Source: an uncultured Capnocytophaga sp.
GTDB lineage: Bacteria; Bacteroidota; Bacteroidia; Flavobacteriales; Flavobacteriaceae
Assembly: GCF_938029845.1 (NCBI RefSeq)
Contig: NZ_CALHGG010000175.1
Location: 1-52,023, forward strand
Direction of reading: 5' to 3'
DNA: 52,023 bases
Below the pieces are notes generated by a model. The model did no database searches, was not told the DNA's origin, and worked only from the letters and a program-made list of their open reading frames with translations. The stretch's first letter is position 1; each line of letters opens with the position of its first letter. Position numbers and translations under genes: made by a program. Positions 28,204-36,035 of the stretch are shown here, piece by piece.

Positions 28204-28250
28204 AAAGAGTAGTCGTTGACTTCATTAGTCGCTTTTCACTATTCGTTAAT

Positions 28251-28266
28251 TGTTTCACGTGGAACA
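28251..28266. promoter_or_regulatory. parS-like site 1
   Basis: TGTTTCACGTGGAACA, one base from a perfect palindrome and matching the widely conserved ParB-binding parS consensus TGTTNCACGTGNAACA. First of six in 5 kb. Confidence 0.8.
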
Positions 28267-28290
28267 ATCAATTCTAAAGATAAAAAATCA

Positions 28291-28321
28291 CAGTAAGTAT
28301 AACCTACTTGCTGTTTTTTTT
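28291..28321 (+). terminator. Terminator of the esterase gene
   Basis: CAGTAAGT and ACTTGCTG form an imperfect stem followed by a T-run of about nine. The tsaB promoter element begins two bases later. Confidence 0.7.
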
Positions 28322-28322
28322 G

Positions 28323-28330
28323 TACTTTTG
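28323..28330 (+). promoter_or_regulatory. tsaB promoter element TACTTTTG
   Basis: TAnnTTTG match directly after the T-run of the preceding terminator; gives a leader of about 115 nt that contains the dispersed repeat at 28361-28403. Confidence 0.55.
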
Positions 28331-28360
28331 CGGGATGATGCTAGTGAAGAATAAATAATA

Positions 28361-28403
28361 AAGACGCAATAAATTGCGTCTCTACCTAAGCACTGGCTAA
28401 GAT
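28361..28403. repeat. Dispersed repeat, GACGCAATAAATTGCGTC family
   Basis: The first 25 bases match the left arm at 5333 exactly and the similarity continues through TGGCTAAGA. Here only one arm is present. Confidence 0.75.
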
Positions 28404-28453
28404 AACCATATAATTAGCAACTTAAAATTTAGAACTTAAAACTCAAAACTATA

Positions 28454-29128
28454 ATGCTGTTATGTATAGAAACTTCTGGGAAGAACTGTTCGGTAGCACT
28501 CTTTGAAGGTCTACAATTGGTAAGCATTCGAGAGGTGCATACAGAACAATTTTCACATTCGGAAAACCTACATGTTTTCATAGAGCAAGTACTCAAGGAA
28601 AGCAACCTCCAGCCTAAGGCTATCAAGGCTATAGCCATTAGTGCGGGACCTGGTTCTTATACGGGTTTGCGTATAGGTACTGCCACAGCCAAAGGGTTAT
28701 GTTATGGCTGGGATATACCACTGATAGCTGTACCTACTTTACGCATTTTAGCTGAGAGAGCATCCGATTATCTTACTGATATTCAGTATATTATTCCTAT
28801 GATTGACGCTCGTAGAATGGAAGTATTCACCTCTATCTATCGTAGCGATTTTACCACCGAGGTAGCTGCCCATGCTGAGATTCTTACAGAGACATCCTTT
28901 ACTTCCTATCTTGATCAAGGGAAAACACTCTTTTTAGGAGATGGAGCCAGTAAGTTTGCCACTATTTGCTCTCACGCTAATGCTGTATTTGTAACTGACC
29001 AATACCCATCTGCTGGGCAGATGGGTAAGCTTGCCATGAGCTTATATGAAAAGAGACAGTTTGAAGACATAGCCTATTTTGAACCTTTCTACCTCAAAGA
29101 ATTTTATATAGCAAAGAATGAACAGTGA
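28454..29128 (+). CDS. tsaB: tRNA threonylcarbamoyladenosine biosynthesis protein TsaB
   Basis: Partner of TsaD in making t6A37 on ANN-decoding tRNAs. The 224-residue protein has the ASKHA-fold start MLLCIETSGKNCSVALF, the HSENL segment and the signature AISAGPGSYTGLRIG. The C-terminal half (about 110-224) is the usual dimerisation region. Length is normal. It stands alone between parS-like sites 1 and 2. Confidence 0.93.
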   Translation: MLLCIETSGKNCSVALFEGLQLVSIREVHTEQFSHSENLHVFIEQVLKESNLQPKAIKAIAISAGPGSYTGLRIGTATAKGLCYGWDIPLIAVPTLRILAERASDYLTDIQYIIPMIDARRMEVFTSIYRSDFTTEVAAHAEILTETSFTSYLDQGKTLFLGDGASKFATICSHANAVFVTDQYPSAGQMGKLAMSLYEKRQFEDIAYFEPFYLKEFYIAKNEQ

Positions 29129-29193
29129 AAATAAAAAATAAAGCTAACATGTACTTTCATTATTTACTAATCACTATTCATTACTCACTTAAC

Positions 29194-29209
29194 TGTTTCA
29201 CGTGGAACA
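29194..29209. promoter_or_regulatory. parS-like site 2
   Basis: TGTTTCACGTGGAACA, identical to site 1, with the same upstream TTCACT/ACTTAACT context. Confidence 0.8.
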
Positions 29210-29243
29210 ATTGAGTAAAAACTAAGAGTAAAGAATAAAAAAC

Positions 29244-29337
29244 GATTTTAAATAAGTAATTTTAAACGATTTTATTACCTAATAAGGATTTATATTAAAA
29301 TAAAAAGAAAATAGAAATTTGATAGGTTTCTGAAATC
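29244..29337. repeat. 94-bp direct repeat, copy 1
   Basis: Closely matches 30667-30760; the 70-bp core from GATTTTATTACCTAAT to TGAAATC differs at only a handful of positions. Both copies lie between parS-like sites. Confidence 0.8.
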
Positions 29338-29565
29338 TGATTTTTTATTCTTTTTCATTAAAATACTTACTATATCAAAAAAATACGTTGTAGTTGGTGT
29401 AAAGATATCCAATTCATATTCCTTCTCACAATATGAAGTAGGGAAGGCTTATTAGTAATGATATAAAAATATAATGAAACTTGTAAGTACAACTATTATA
29501 TATTCTTTTTTACTTGTTACAGAATATATCAATAATCACTAATATGATTATTGAAACATAAAAAA

Positions 29566-29581
29566 TGTTTCACGTGGAACA
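29566..29581. promoter_or_regulatory. parS-like site 3
   Basis: TGTTTCACGTGGAACA, the same 16-mer as sites 1 and 2, 48 bp before the methyltransferase ATG. Confidence 0.8.
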
Positions 29582-29628
29582 ATTGAACAAAAAGTGTAAC
29601 TCTTTATTTGTATAACCTTATAATTCTT

Positions 29629-30447
29629 ATGAAAGTAATTGACCATAGTGTAAGTGGGGAAGAGTTCGTACTGGAATATGATACTCACTACAAACTATAT
29701 CGTACCACTCCTATCCCTGAAGACTTAGGTAGATACTACCAAAGTGAAGCCTATATTTCCCATACTGATGGGAGAAAAGGTTTCTTTGAAAAACTATACC
29801 AATGGGTAAAACACTATACACTACGTAAGAAAATGAACCTTGTGGAGCAGTATGTATCTCAAGGAAAACTCCTTGATATAGGAGCAGGAACGGGGGATTT
29901 TGTACGTACTGCAAAGAAAAAAGATTGGTATGCTACAGGAGTAGAACCCGAAGCAAAAGCTCGCGATAGGGCAGGGGAGAAGGGTATTTTCCTATATGAA
30001 AACCAAAACAAAGTTACTGAAAAATATGATGCTATCACTCTCTGGCATGTTCTAGAACATATCCCTCAGTTAGAAGAACAAATCCTTTTCCTGAAAAATC
30101 ACTTAGAAAATGAAGGAGTTTTGATTATTGCAGTACCTAACTATCGGAGTAAAGATGCCCAACATTATGGTTCCTACTGGGCTGCCTATGATGTTCCCAG
30201 ACACCTATGGCATTTCTCACAAGAGAGCATTCGCTTGCTTTTCGAGGAAAAAGGATTTGAGCTTATAGGAGTAAAACCTATGCCTTTTGATGCTTTCTAT
30301 GTAAGTCTATTATCTGAAAAATATAAATCAGGAAAAATGAATTTTCTCAAAGGATTTTATCATGGATTACGTTCTAATCTCTCTGCCCTACGAACAGGAG
30401 AATACTCATCACTCATATACATTTTAAAAGTAAAAAGTAAAAGGTAA
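29629..30447 (+). CDS. Class I SAM-dependent methyltransferase
   Basis: 272 residues from ATG 29629 (MKVIDHSVSGEEF); an upstream in-frame TTG is less likely. SAM-binding motif I is LLDIGAGTGDFV, followed by GVEPE and the LWHVLEHIPQLEEQILFL post-motif region typical of the UbiG/Methyltransf_23 group. Similar genes in Flavobacteriia are uncharacterised. The last residues (LKVKSKR) are encoded by the AAAAGTAAAAGG-type spacer repeat, so the native C-terminus may have drifted. Flanked by parS-like sites 3 and 4. Confidence 0.87.
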   Translation: MKVIDHSVSGEEFVLEYDTHYKLYRTTPIPEDLGRYYQSEAYISHTDGRKGFFEKLYQWVKHYTLRKKMNLVEQYVSQGKLLDIGAGTGDFVRTAKKKDWYATGVEPEAKARDRAGEKGIFLYENQNKVTEKYDAITLWHVLEHIPQLEEQILFLKNHLENEGVLIIAVPNYRSKDAQHYGSYWAAYDVPRHLWHFSQESIRLLFEEKGFELIGVKPMPFDAFYVSLLSEKYKSGKMNFLKGFYHGLRSNLSALRTGEYSSLIYILKVKSKR

Positions 30448-30480
30448 AAAGTAAAGCTAATAAGTATATAACTCAACATA

Positions 30481-30514
30481 AGATAAAAGTGTTCCACGTG
30501 GAACACTTTTATCT
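30481..30514. promoter_or_regulatory. parS-like site 4 within a 34-bp perfect palindrome
   Basis: The core TGTTCCACGTGGAACA (30490-30505) is a perfect 16-bp palindrome and the symmetry extends to AGATAAAAG...CTTTTATCT on both sides. The extended hairpin, 33 bp after the methyltransferase stop, may also stop transcription. Confidence 0.82.
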
Positions 30515-30666
30515 TTTCATACTTAAAATACAAATAGAAAATATAATTAAGATTACTCCTTTTGAAGAGTAAATCCTAATACAACCCTACTAACACTCAT
30601 TTTTATAAACTATTTCTGTTTAACTACAATTTTTCACTTCAAATTCTTGTTCTTAAATAGAAAAAT

Positions 30667-30760
30667 GAATTTAAATAGTAAAATTTAAATGATTTTATTA
30701 CCTAATGAGTATTTATATTAAAATAAAAAGAAAATAGAAATTTGATATATTTATGAAATC
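30667..30760. repeat. 94-bp direct repeat, copy 2
   Basis: Partner of 29244-29337, in the same orientation, 1.4 kb apart. No ORF covers either copy. Confidence 0.8.
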
Positions 30761-30974
30761 AAAAATTTCAGAGTAAATCTAGAAAAAAGTAAAAACTTAT
30801 ATACCTAATCTACAAGTTTTCATTCTTCACTCAGATATCCAATTTCAAAGTATTTGTTAGTTGAGTTTTTAACTTTAGATTGTTTTTTGCTCTATCAAAC
30901 TTCGTGAAAAGTTAAATATCCATTCATTTCCTATTTATTTTGTTAAAAAAGAATAGAATCTTCATTATCTTTCG

Positions 30975-30982
30975 TACATTTG
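30975..30982 (+). promoter_or_regulatory. OmpH-like gene promoter element TACATTTG
   Basis: TAnnTTTG match 38 bp upstream of the ATG. Confidence 0.55.
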
Positions 30983-31020
30983 TGCCTGTATTTGAAAAAT
31001 AAAGAAAAAACCATATAGTT

Positions 31021-31527
31021 ATGAATAAAGTTATCTTAGGTGTCGCATTCGTATTGAGTCTAGCTGCTTGTCAGCAAGGTCAAAAAATCGCTTATGTAGA
31101 TAACAGCAAGCTCTTAGATGAATATCAAGAGAAAAAGGATTTGGAAGAATTGCTCAAAGGAAAAATCAACAAGTACCAGCTTAAGCGTGATAGTATCTCA
31201 CAAGCCTTCCAAGTGAAAGCACAGGCTTTCGAAGCACAAGCTAAGAGCTTAGCCCCTGCAGTAGCACAACAAAGATACAGCCAACTGGCACAAGAAAGCC
31301 AACTTCTACAACAACAACTCATGGTAGAAGAACAAGCTATCCAAGAAGAAAGCCGTACCAAGATGGATACTCTACTGAAAAAGGTAAAAAACTTCATCAA
31401 AGATTATGGCAAACAACATGATTATGACTTCATTTTGGGTGCTAACGACGGCGGTAGTGTACACTATGGAAAAGCAGACAAAGATATCACTGCTGATATA
31501 GTGAAAGCTCTCAATGAAAAAAAGTAA
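31021..31527 (+). CDS. OmpH/Skp-family periplasmic chaperone-like lipoprotein
   Basis: 168 residues; lipobox SLAAC with Cys17. The body is a long Gln/Lys/Glu-rich coiled coil (about 35-125) framed by the family strands KIAYVDNSKLLDEY and YDFILGANDGGSVHYG. Skp proteins hold unfolded outer-membrane proteins; a lipoprotein version is membrane-tethered. It stands alone with its own promoter, and a parS palindrome downstream may act as terminator. Confidence 0.87.
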   Translation: MNKVILGVAFVLSLAACQQGQKIAYVDNSKLLDEYQEKKDLEELLKGKINKYQLKRDSISQAFQVKAQAFEAQAKSLAPAVAQQRYSQLAQESQLLQQQLMVEEQAIQEESRTKMDTLLKKVKNFIKDYGKQHDYDFILGANDGGSVHYGKADKDITADIVKALNEKK

Positions 31528-31568
31528 TTATTACTTTACTCGTTGTTTAAGTTTATTTATTATTTGAT

Positions 31569-31600
31569 TAAAAAAGTGTTCCACGTGGAACACTTTTTTA
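31569..31600. promoter_or_regulatory. parS-like site 5 within a 32-bp perfect palindrome
   Basis: Core TGTTCCACGTGGAACA at 31577-31592; symmetry extends to TAAAAAAG...CTTTTTTA. Placed 41 bp after the OmpH-like stop and ending in Ts, so it could double as an intrinsic terminator. Confidence 0.82.
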
Positions 31601-31607
31601 TAAAAAG

Positions 31608-31657
31608 ACAAAAAGTAAAAGGTAAAACAAGGATACTGTTTTACCTTTTACTTTTTA
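31608..31657. terminator. Inverted repeat between convergent genes
   Basis: AAAAAGTAAAAGGTAAAACA pairs with TGTTTTACCTTTTACTTTTT around a short loop, of the same design as 20366-20432. A likely bidirectional terminator for the OmpH-like and LysE genes. Confidence 0.65.
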
Positions 31658-32311
31658 TTTTCTACTTATAATAAGGTTTGGAAAGAAGCCATTGAGAAGC
31701 AAAAACACTCCAAAAATAACCAAAAATATATTGATACCTTGCTTTATCTTATGAATATTAGTAGGGGTGAGGCGATGACGTAAGCGCTTGGCTATAAGAA
31801 TCTTTACTATATCGGTCAAGAGGTAAGTCAGTAATATAGTAGCTAAGAAAAATAATACACGTGTTGGAGTCATACCAGGGCGAGCAGAAAAGGTAGCAAT
31901 AGTAGCCAACCAATAGAAAAATACTCCTACATTAATCACATTGAGAAAAAAACCTTTGTAGAAAAAAGTAAAATAATTTCCCTCCTTAATAGCTACTATC
32001 CGAGCCTGTGGAGGATTTAACCGAAAATCACGGCGTTCCTTGAAAAAAGAAAACAAACCATATACTATGATGAGTAAGCCTCCATATAGGAACAAATTAG
32101 GGTTGTTCTCTATATAAGCAGACAACTTACTTGTGCCCCAATAAGCCAAAACTATAAAAAATATATCTCCAGAAATAGCTCCTATATCAAAAGCTAAAGC
32201 TGAACGTATTCCCTTGGTAATACTCGTTTCTATCAAAATAAAAAATACAGGACCTATAGTGAAAGCTAAAATAACCCCTAAGGAAATTGCTATAAAAATA
32301 GTTTCTATCAT
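31655..32311 (-). CDS. LysE-family exporter
   Basis: 218 residues from ATG 32311 (MIETIFIAISLGVILAFTIGP), preferred to an upstream in-frame TTG. About six hydrophobic helices; the N-terminal GPVFFILIETSITKGIRSALAFDIGA matches the LysE/RhtB pattern, and a Lys/Arg-rich loop separates helices 3 and 4. These proteins export amino acids or related compounds, but the substrate cannot be predicted. Read divergently from the parS-bearing region, downstream of another minus-strand gene after 60 bp. Confidence 0.87.
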   Translation of the reverse strand: MIETIFIAISLGVILAFTIGPVFFILIETSITKGIRSALAFDIGAISGDIFFIVLAYWGTSKLSAYIENNPNLFLYGGLLIIVYGLFSFFKERRDFRLNPPQARIVAIKEGNYFTFFYKGFFLNVINVGVFFYWLATIATFSARPGMTPTRVLFFLATILLTYLLTDIVKILIAKRLRHRLTPTNIHKIKQGINIFLVIFGVFLLLNGFFPNLIISRK

Positions 32312-32371
32312 TGCTAAAAGAAAAAGCAAATATACTGAAAAAATAGAAACTATAAAAGAAAAACAAAAACT

Positions 32372-33034
32372 TTATTTTCTCACTGTTATTACTTCAAAAG
32401 GTCGTGTGAGCAATGTTCCATGCTTAGTGGGAATCTCTTCCGTAAAAGTCTGTAAGTCAAAAGCTGTAAAACCTACCAGAAGCAACAGTTCTCGAAGCTG
32501 CTCAGGAGTATAGAAAGTAAATACCTCCTTGGTAAAAGGCATACGCTCACCAAATTCTTTGCTTATAGCACCCAAAACAAAGCTACCTCCCTGCCTAAGT
32601 AGGGAATAGATTTCATGAAAATAAGCCTTAAGGTCTGTAATAAAATAGTACGTATTAACCGAAAAACATACCTCAAAACTCTCATAGGGTAGGGGAGGTA
32701 GACTTTCAGTAGGAGTATACAAAAAAACAGCCTTTCCTTGTGCTACAAGCTCATGATTAAGATCTGTAGCATCCATAGTCATTTGCTTGGAGCGTTCCAC
32801 TCCTGTATAGTGTATATAAGGAGCCTTAGCAAAGAGGTAGGGGAGATGTGCTCCATTGCCAAAGCCTATTTCTAATAGCTGCTTCGTCTGCAAAAGAGGT
32901 AAGCAGTCTATAGTACGCTCTATCATATTTCGGTTGGAGGCAAAGATATAAGCACCCATTTCCTTAGCGAGTGCTCCTTCAGGACAACGCAACTGCCTGC
33001 CCAATAGTAAGTTATCAGTTATAGGAGGAACCAT
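32372..33034 (-). CDS. Class I SAM-dependent methyltransferase
   Basis: 220 residues. SAM-binding motif LLEIGFGNGAHLPYL at about 53-67, followed by YTGVERSKQM (acidic residue for the ribose) and YESFEVCFSVNTYYFI, the Methyltransf_11 pattern. The LLRQGGSFVLGAI strand is the usual post-motif III. Not similar beyond the fold to the methyltransferase at 29629. Substrate unknown. It is followed by the LysE gene on the same strand and is probably co-transcribed with it. Confidence 0.87.
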   Translation of the reverse strand: MVPPITDNLLLGRQLRCPEGALAKEMGAYIFASNRNMIERTIDCLPLLQTKQLLEIGFGNGAHLPYLFAKAPYIHYTGVERSKQMTMDATDLNHELVAQGKAVFLYTPTESLPPLPYESFEVCFSVNTYYFITDLKAYFHEIYSLLRQGGSFVLGAISKEFGERMPFTKEVFTFYTPEQLRELLLLVGFTAFDLQTFTEEIPTKHGTLLTRPFEVITVRK

Positions 33035-33146
33035 AATAAGTTAAAAATTTAAAGTGAAAAAAAAGATAGTGAATACTTAAAGCTGAGCATTGGGGTAAAT
33101 AGTATCAATCAGTTTTTCATTATTCACTATTAACTTCTCACTTAAT

Positions 33147-33162
33147 TGTTCCACGTGGAACA
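33147..33162. promoter_or_regulatory. parS-like site 6
   Basis: Perfect palindrome TGTTCCACGTGGAACA in the divergent spacer between the methyltransferase and a small lipoprotein gene. Confidence 0.82.
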
Positions 33163-33226
33163 AATTAAATAGCTAATAATAAGCAACAAAATTAATAAAA
33201 AATAGTAGGAAAACAAATATTTTTAT

Positions 33227-33234
33227 TACCTTTG
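33227..33234 (+). promoter_or_regulatory. Promoter element TACCTTTG
   Basis: TAnnTTTG match 24 bp before the small lipoprotein ATG. Confidence 0.6.
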
Positions 33235-33258
33235 TCACGAATTTAAAATACTAGCAAT

Positions 33259-33729
33259 ATGAAAAAAATTATTTTACTCTTTGCAGCCGCCTACTTGGCA
33301 TTATCTTGCAGTAAAAATAATGATTGTAACTGCAAAAAAGAAGAAAAGAATGATACACCTAAATCGGTACTTTTAGGTACTTGGAAGATTACTAAAAAAG
33401 TAGTAAATGGTGAAATAAAAGAACTCTATAGCGATTGTGATGCCAATGAAACTTTTGTCTTCCAAGAGAAAGAAGCTATTAATGAAAGTTACGAAAAGGG
33501 AAAATTCAACCCTTACAATAATAATTTAGAATGTAGAAGTAAAAAAGAGGTATATCCTACTTATGAATACAAAAAAGAGGAAAACAAACTCTACTTAGAA
33601 ATAGAAGTAAAAGGAAAAACCTATATGATGCATCAAAAAATTACTCTTGAAAATAACAATACCCAACTGACCATCTACCATAATTATGACACTGAAAACA
33701 ACTATAAAGTATATACCAAACAAAAATAA
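33259..33729 (+). CDS. Small lipocalin-like lipoprotein
   Basis: 156 residues; lipobox LALSC with Cys17, then a Lys/Asp/Cys-rich linker (NNDCNCKKEEKND). From residue 38, LLGTWKITKKVVNGE starts a pattern of alternating beta-strands (ETFVFQ, YEYKKEENKLYLEI, MMHQKITLE, TQLTIYHNYD) typical of Bacteroidetes lipocalin-like domains. Ligand unknown. Monocistronic, with its own promoter and terminator. Confidence 0.78.
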   Translation: MKKIILLFAAAYLALSCSKNNDCNCKKEEKNDTPKSVLLGTWKITKKVVNGEIKELYSDCDANETFVFQEKEAINESYEKGKFNPYNNNLECRSKKEVYPTYEYKKEENKLYLEIEVKGKTYMMHQKITLENNNTQLTIYHNYDTENNYKVYTKQK

Positions 33730-33750
33730 ATAGTAGAAAATAGCTTATAT

Positions 33751-33785
33751 AAAAAACTCCGAACTTTTTCGTTCGGAGTTTTTTT
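33751..33785. terminator. Bidirectional intrinsic terminator
   Basis: AAAAAACTCCGAAC and GTTCGGAGTTTTTT form a strong stem with a six-base loop, between the convergent small lipoprotein gene and rnr. A-run and T-run allow use on both strands. Confidence 0.88.
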
Positions 33786-33787
33786 AG

Positions 33788-35980
33788 TTAGTTCACTAAT
33801 TCAAAATCTAGATAGCGCTTGACCAAGTCAGTACTTTTGACACGTATCATCACCTCATCGCCCAAGGTATAGCGTTGCTTGCTTACTTCACCTACAAGCG
33901 CGTATGCCTTTTCGTCAAATACATAATAATCATCCTTCATTTCACGAGCACGTACCATACCCTCACACTTGTTTTCAATGATTTCTACATAAATACCAAA
34001 TTCGGTAACCCCTGAAATCACTCCTAAAAACTCCTGATCCTTGTGCTCTTCCATGTACTTAATCTGCATGTACTTGATAGAATCACGCTCAGCCGAAGTA
34101 GCCAAGTTCTCCATTTGGGAAGAATGCTTACATTTTTCTTCGTATTCTGCTTCATTGGCTGAAGCCTCTGTATCCAAGTAACGTTGGAGCAAGCGATGTA
34201 CCATCACATCAGGATAACGACGAATAGGGGAAGTGAAGTGGGTATAATCATCAAAAGCCAAACCATAATGTCCTATGTTGTGTGTGGAGTAAGCGGCCTT
34301 GCTCATACTGCGAATAGCCAAAGTATCTACCAAGTTCTGTTCTTTCTTACCATGTACCTCTTCCAATAAGTGATTAATAGAATGGGCAATGTTCTTTTTG
34401 TCCTTGAGATTGAGCTTGTAACCAAAGCGAGAGATAACACCCTGCATCTGTAACAATTTTTCGTCATCAGGCACATCGTGAATACGATACACAAAAGTCT
34501 TGTGCAACTTAGAAGCATATTCAGCTACTTTTCGGTTAGCCAACAGCATAAACTCCTCAATGAGTTTGTTGGCTTCCTTGCTTTCCTTAGTATAGACACC
34601 CAACGGATTATTATTCTCGTCCAGTACAAATTTTACTTCCAACTTATCAAAAGAAATAGCCCCTGCTCTCATTCGCCTGTCACGGAGAATTGCTGCCAAG
34701 GCATTCAGCGAAAGAATTGCCTCCACAATTTCCTTAGAAACTGTATAGCTTCCCTCTGGGCGAATAGAGATTTCCTCTGGCATTGTAAAATCAGTAGCTT
34801 CAGAAGCTGTACTAAAAGCTTCAATCACTGCCTGTGCCTCCTCATAAGCAAAACGTGCATCGGAACGGATTACTGTACGACCTAGCCAAGTATGAAGTAT
34901 CTCCGCCTTAGGAGAAAGTTCAAAGATGGCTGAAAAAGTATATTTCTCCTCCTCAGGACGTAGCGAACAAGCAAAGTTGGACAATACTTCAGGAAGCATA
35001 GGCACCACTCTATCGACTAAGTATACTGAAGTAGCCCGCTGATAAGCCTCATCGTCCAAAATCGTATTGGGTTGTACATAATGAGAGACATCAGCTATAT
35101 GAACTCCTATCTCAAAATTCCCATTCTCAAGCACTTGGAAAGAAAGTGCGTCGTCAAAGTCCTTAGCATCACGTGGATCAATAGTAAAAGTAAGCACCCC
35201 TCGCATATCCCTACGGCGTGCTATTTCCTCCTGCTTAATCGTTGTATCCAATCCTTGTGCATACGCCTCTACCTCTGCAGGAAACTCATGAGGTAATCCA
35301 TATTCGGCCAAGATAGCATGCATCTCCGTATGATGTTCCCCAGGCTTACCAAGAACTTTCTCTACTACTCCATAGGGAGAATTAGCACGAGATGTCCATT
35401 GAGCAATACGTACCAATACCTTATCCCCATCTTCAGCACCATTGCAATCAGCTTTAGGAACAAAAATATCCGTATACATACGTCGGTCAGTAGGTATCAC
35501 AAAAGCAAAATTCTTCTGCATCTGCACTATCCCCACAAAAGTTGTACGCTTGCGCTCTATAATCTGAGTAATCTCCCCTTCAAGCTTCTCACGACGGCGA
35601 GGAAATACATACACCTCCACTACATCGCCATGTAAGGCCTTGTTAAGCAGATTGTTAGGTACAAACACATCCTGATCCAAGTCCTCACATACCACATAAG
35701 CATTACCATTGGAAGCCATATCCACTACGCCCTGATGATAATAGGTAGCGCTCTGCGCTTGGAAGTGACCTTGACTGGTCTCATTGATATGAGATTGTTT
35801 AACCAATTTGGCCAAAGAAGCAATAATATCATTCCGCATCTCCGTAGAGGTAGCTTTTAGTTTTTCAGCTATCTGTTTCCAAGAGAAACTCTTACTACTA
35901 TTCTTTTGTAGAATGACTAAAATATCCCTACTAAAGTCTTTGTTTTTTTTCTTTTTTTGTTTGATTTTTTTCTTACTCAT
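33788..35980 (-). CDS. rnr: Ribonuclease R
   Basis: 3'-5' exoribonuclease of the RNase II/R family. Start at ATG 35980 (MSKKKIKQKKKKNKDF) is preferred; an in-frame ATG at 36013 would leave almost no leader after the promoter element. 730 residues: Lys-rich N-terminus, helix-turn-helix-like segment, cold-shock domains (RMYTDIFVPKADCNG), the RNB catalytic core with TIDPRDAKDFDDALSF (metal-binding Asp residues) and a C-terminal S1 domain (FLGVISGVTEFGIYVEI). Full length. Read away from the candidate origin. Confidence 0.94.
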   Translation of the reverse strand: MSKKKIKQKKKKNKDFSRDILVILQKNSSKSFSWKQIAEKLKATSTEMRNDIIASLAKLVKQSHINETSQGHFQAQSATYYHQGVVDMASNGNAYVVCEDLDQDVFVPNNLLNKALHGDVVEVYVFPRRREKLEGEITQIIERKRTTFVGIVQMQKNFAFVIPTDRRMYTDIFVPKADCNGAEDGDKVLVRIAQWTSRANSPYGVVEKVLGKPGEHHTEMHAILAEYGLPHEFPAEVEAYAQGLDTTIKQEEIARRRDMRGVLTFTIDPRDAKDFDDALSFQVLENGNFEIGVHIADVSHYVQPNTILDDEAYQRATSVYLVDRVVPMLPEVLSNFACSLRPEEEKYTFSAIFELSPKAEILHTWLGRTVIRSDARFAYEEAQAVIEAFSTASEATDFTMPEEISIRPEGSYTVSKEIVEAILSLNALAAILRDRRMRAGAISFDKLEVKFVLDENNNPLGVYTKESKEANKLIEEFMLLANRKVAEYASKLHKTFVYRIHDVPDDEKLLQMQGVISRFGYKLNLKDKKNIAHSINHLLEEVHGKKEQNLVDTLAIRSMSKAAYSTHNIGHYGLAFDDYTHFTSPIRRYPDVMVHRLLQRYLDTEASANEAEYEEKCKHSSQMENLATSAERDSIKYMQIKYMEEHKDQEFLGVISGVTEFGIYVEIIENKCEGMVRAREMKDDYYVFDEKAYALVGEVSKQRYTLGDEVMIRVKSTDLVKRYLDFELVN

Positions 35981-36027
35981 TTTTGTTTGATTTGTGAGTT
36001 TGTCATACATCATTATCAGTCAGCGCG

Positions 36028-36035
36028 CAAAGTTA
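36028..36035 (-). promoter_or_regulatory. rnr promoter element TAACTTTG
   Basis: Minus-strand TAnnTTTG match, 48 bp upstream of the chosen rnr ATG. Confidence 0.6.

Larger units (their letters stand above)
29129..29628. other. Spacer with two parS-like sites and a direct repeat
   Basis: 500 bp of A/T-rich DNA without a gene; contains parS-like sites 2 and 3 and the first copy of a 94-bp direct repeat (29244-29337). Confidence 0.7.
30515..31020. other. A/T-rich spacer upstream of the OmpH-like gene
   Basis: About 500 bp without an ORF; holds copy 2 of the 94-bp direct repeat and, near its right end, the promoter element of the next gene. Confidence 0.6.
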
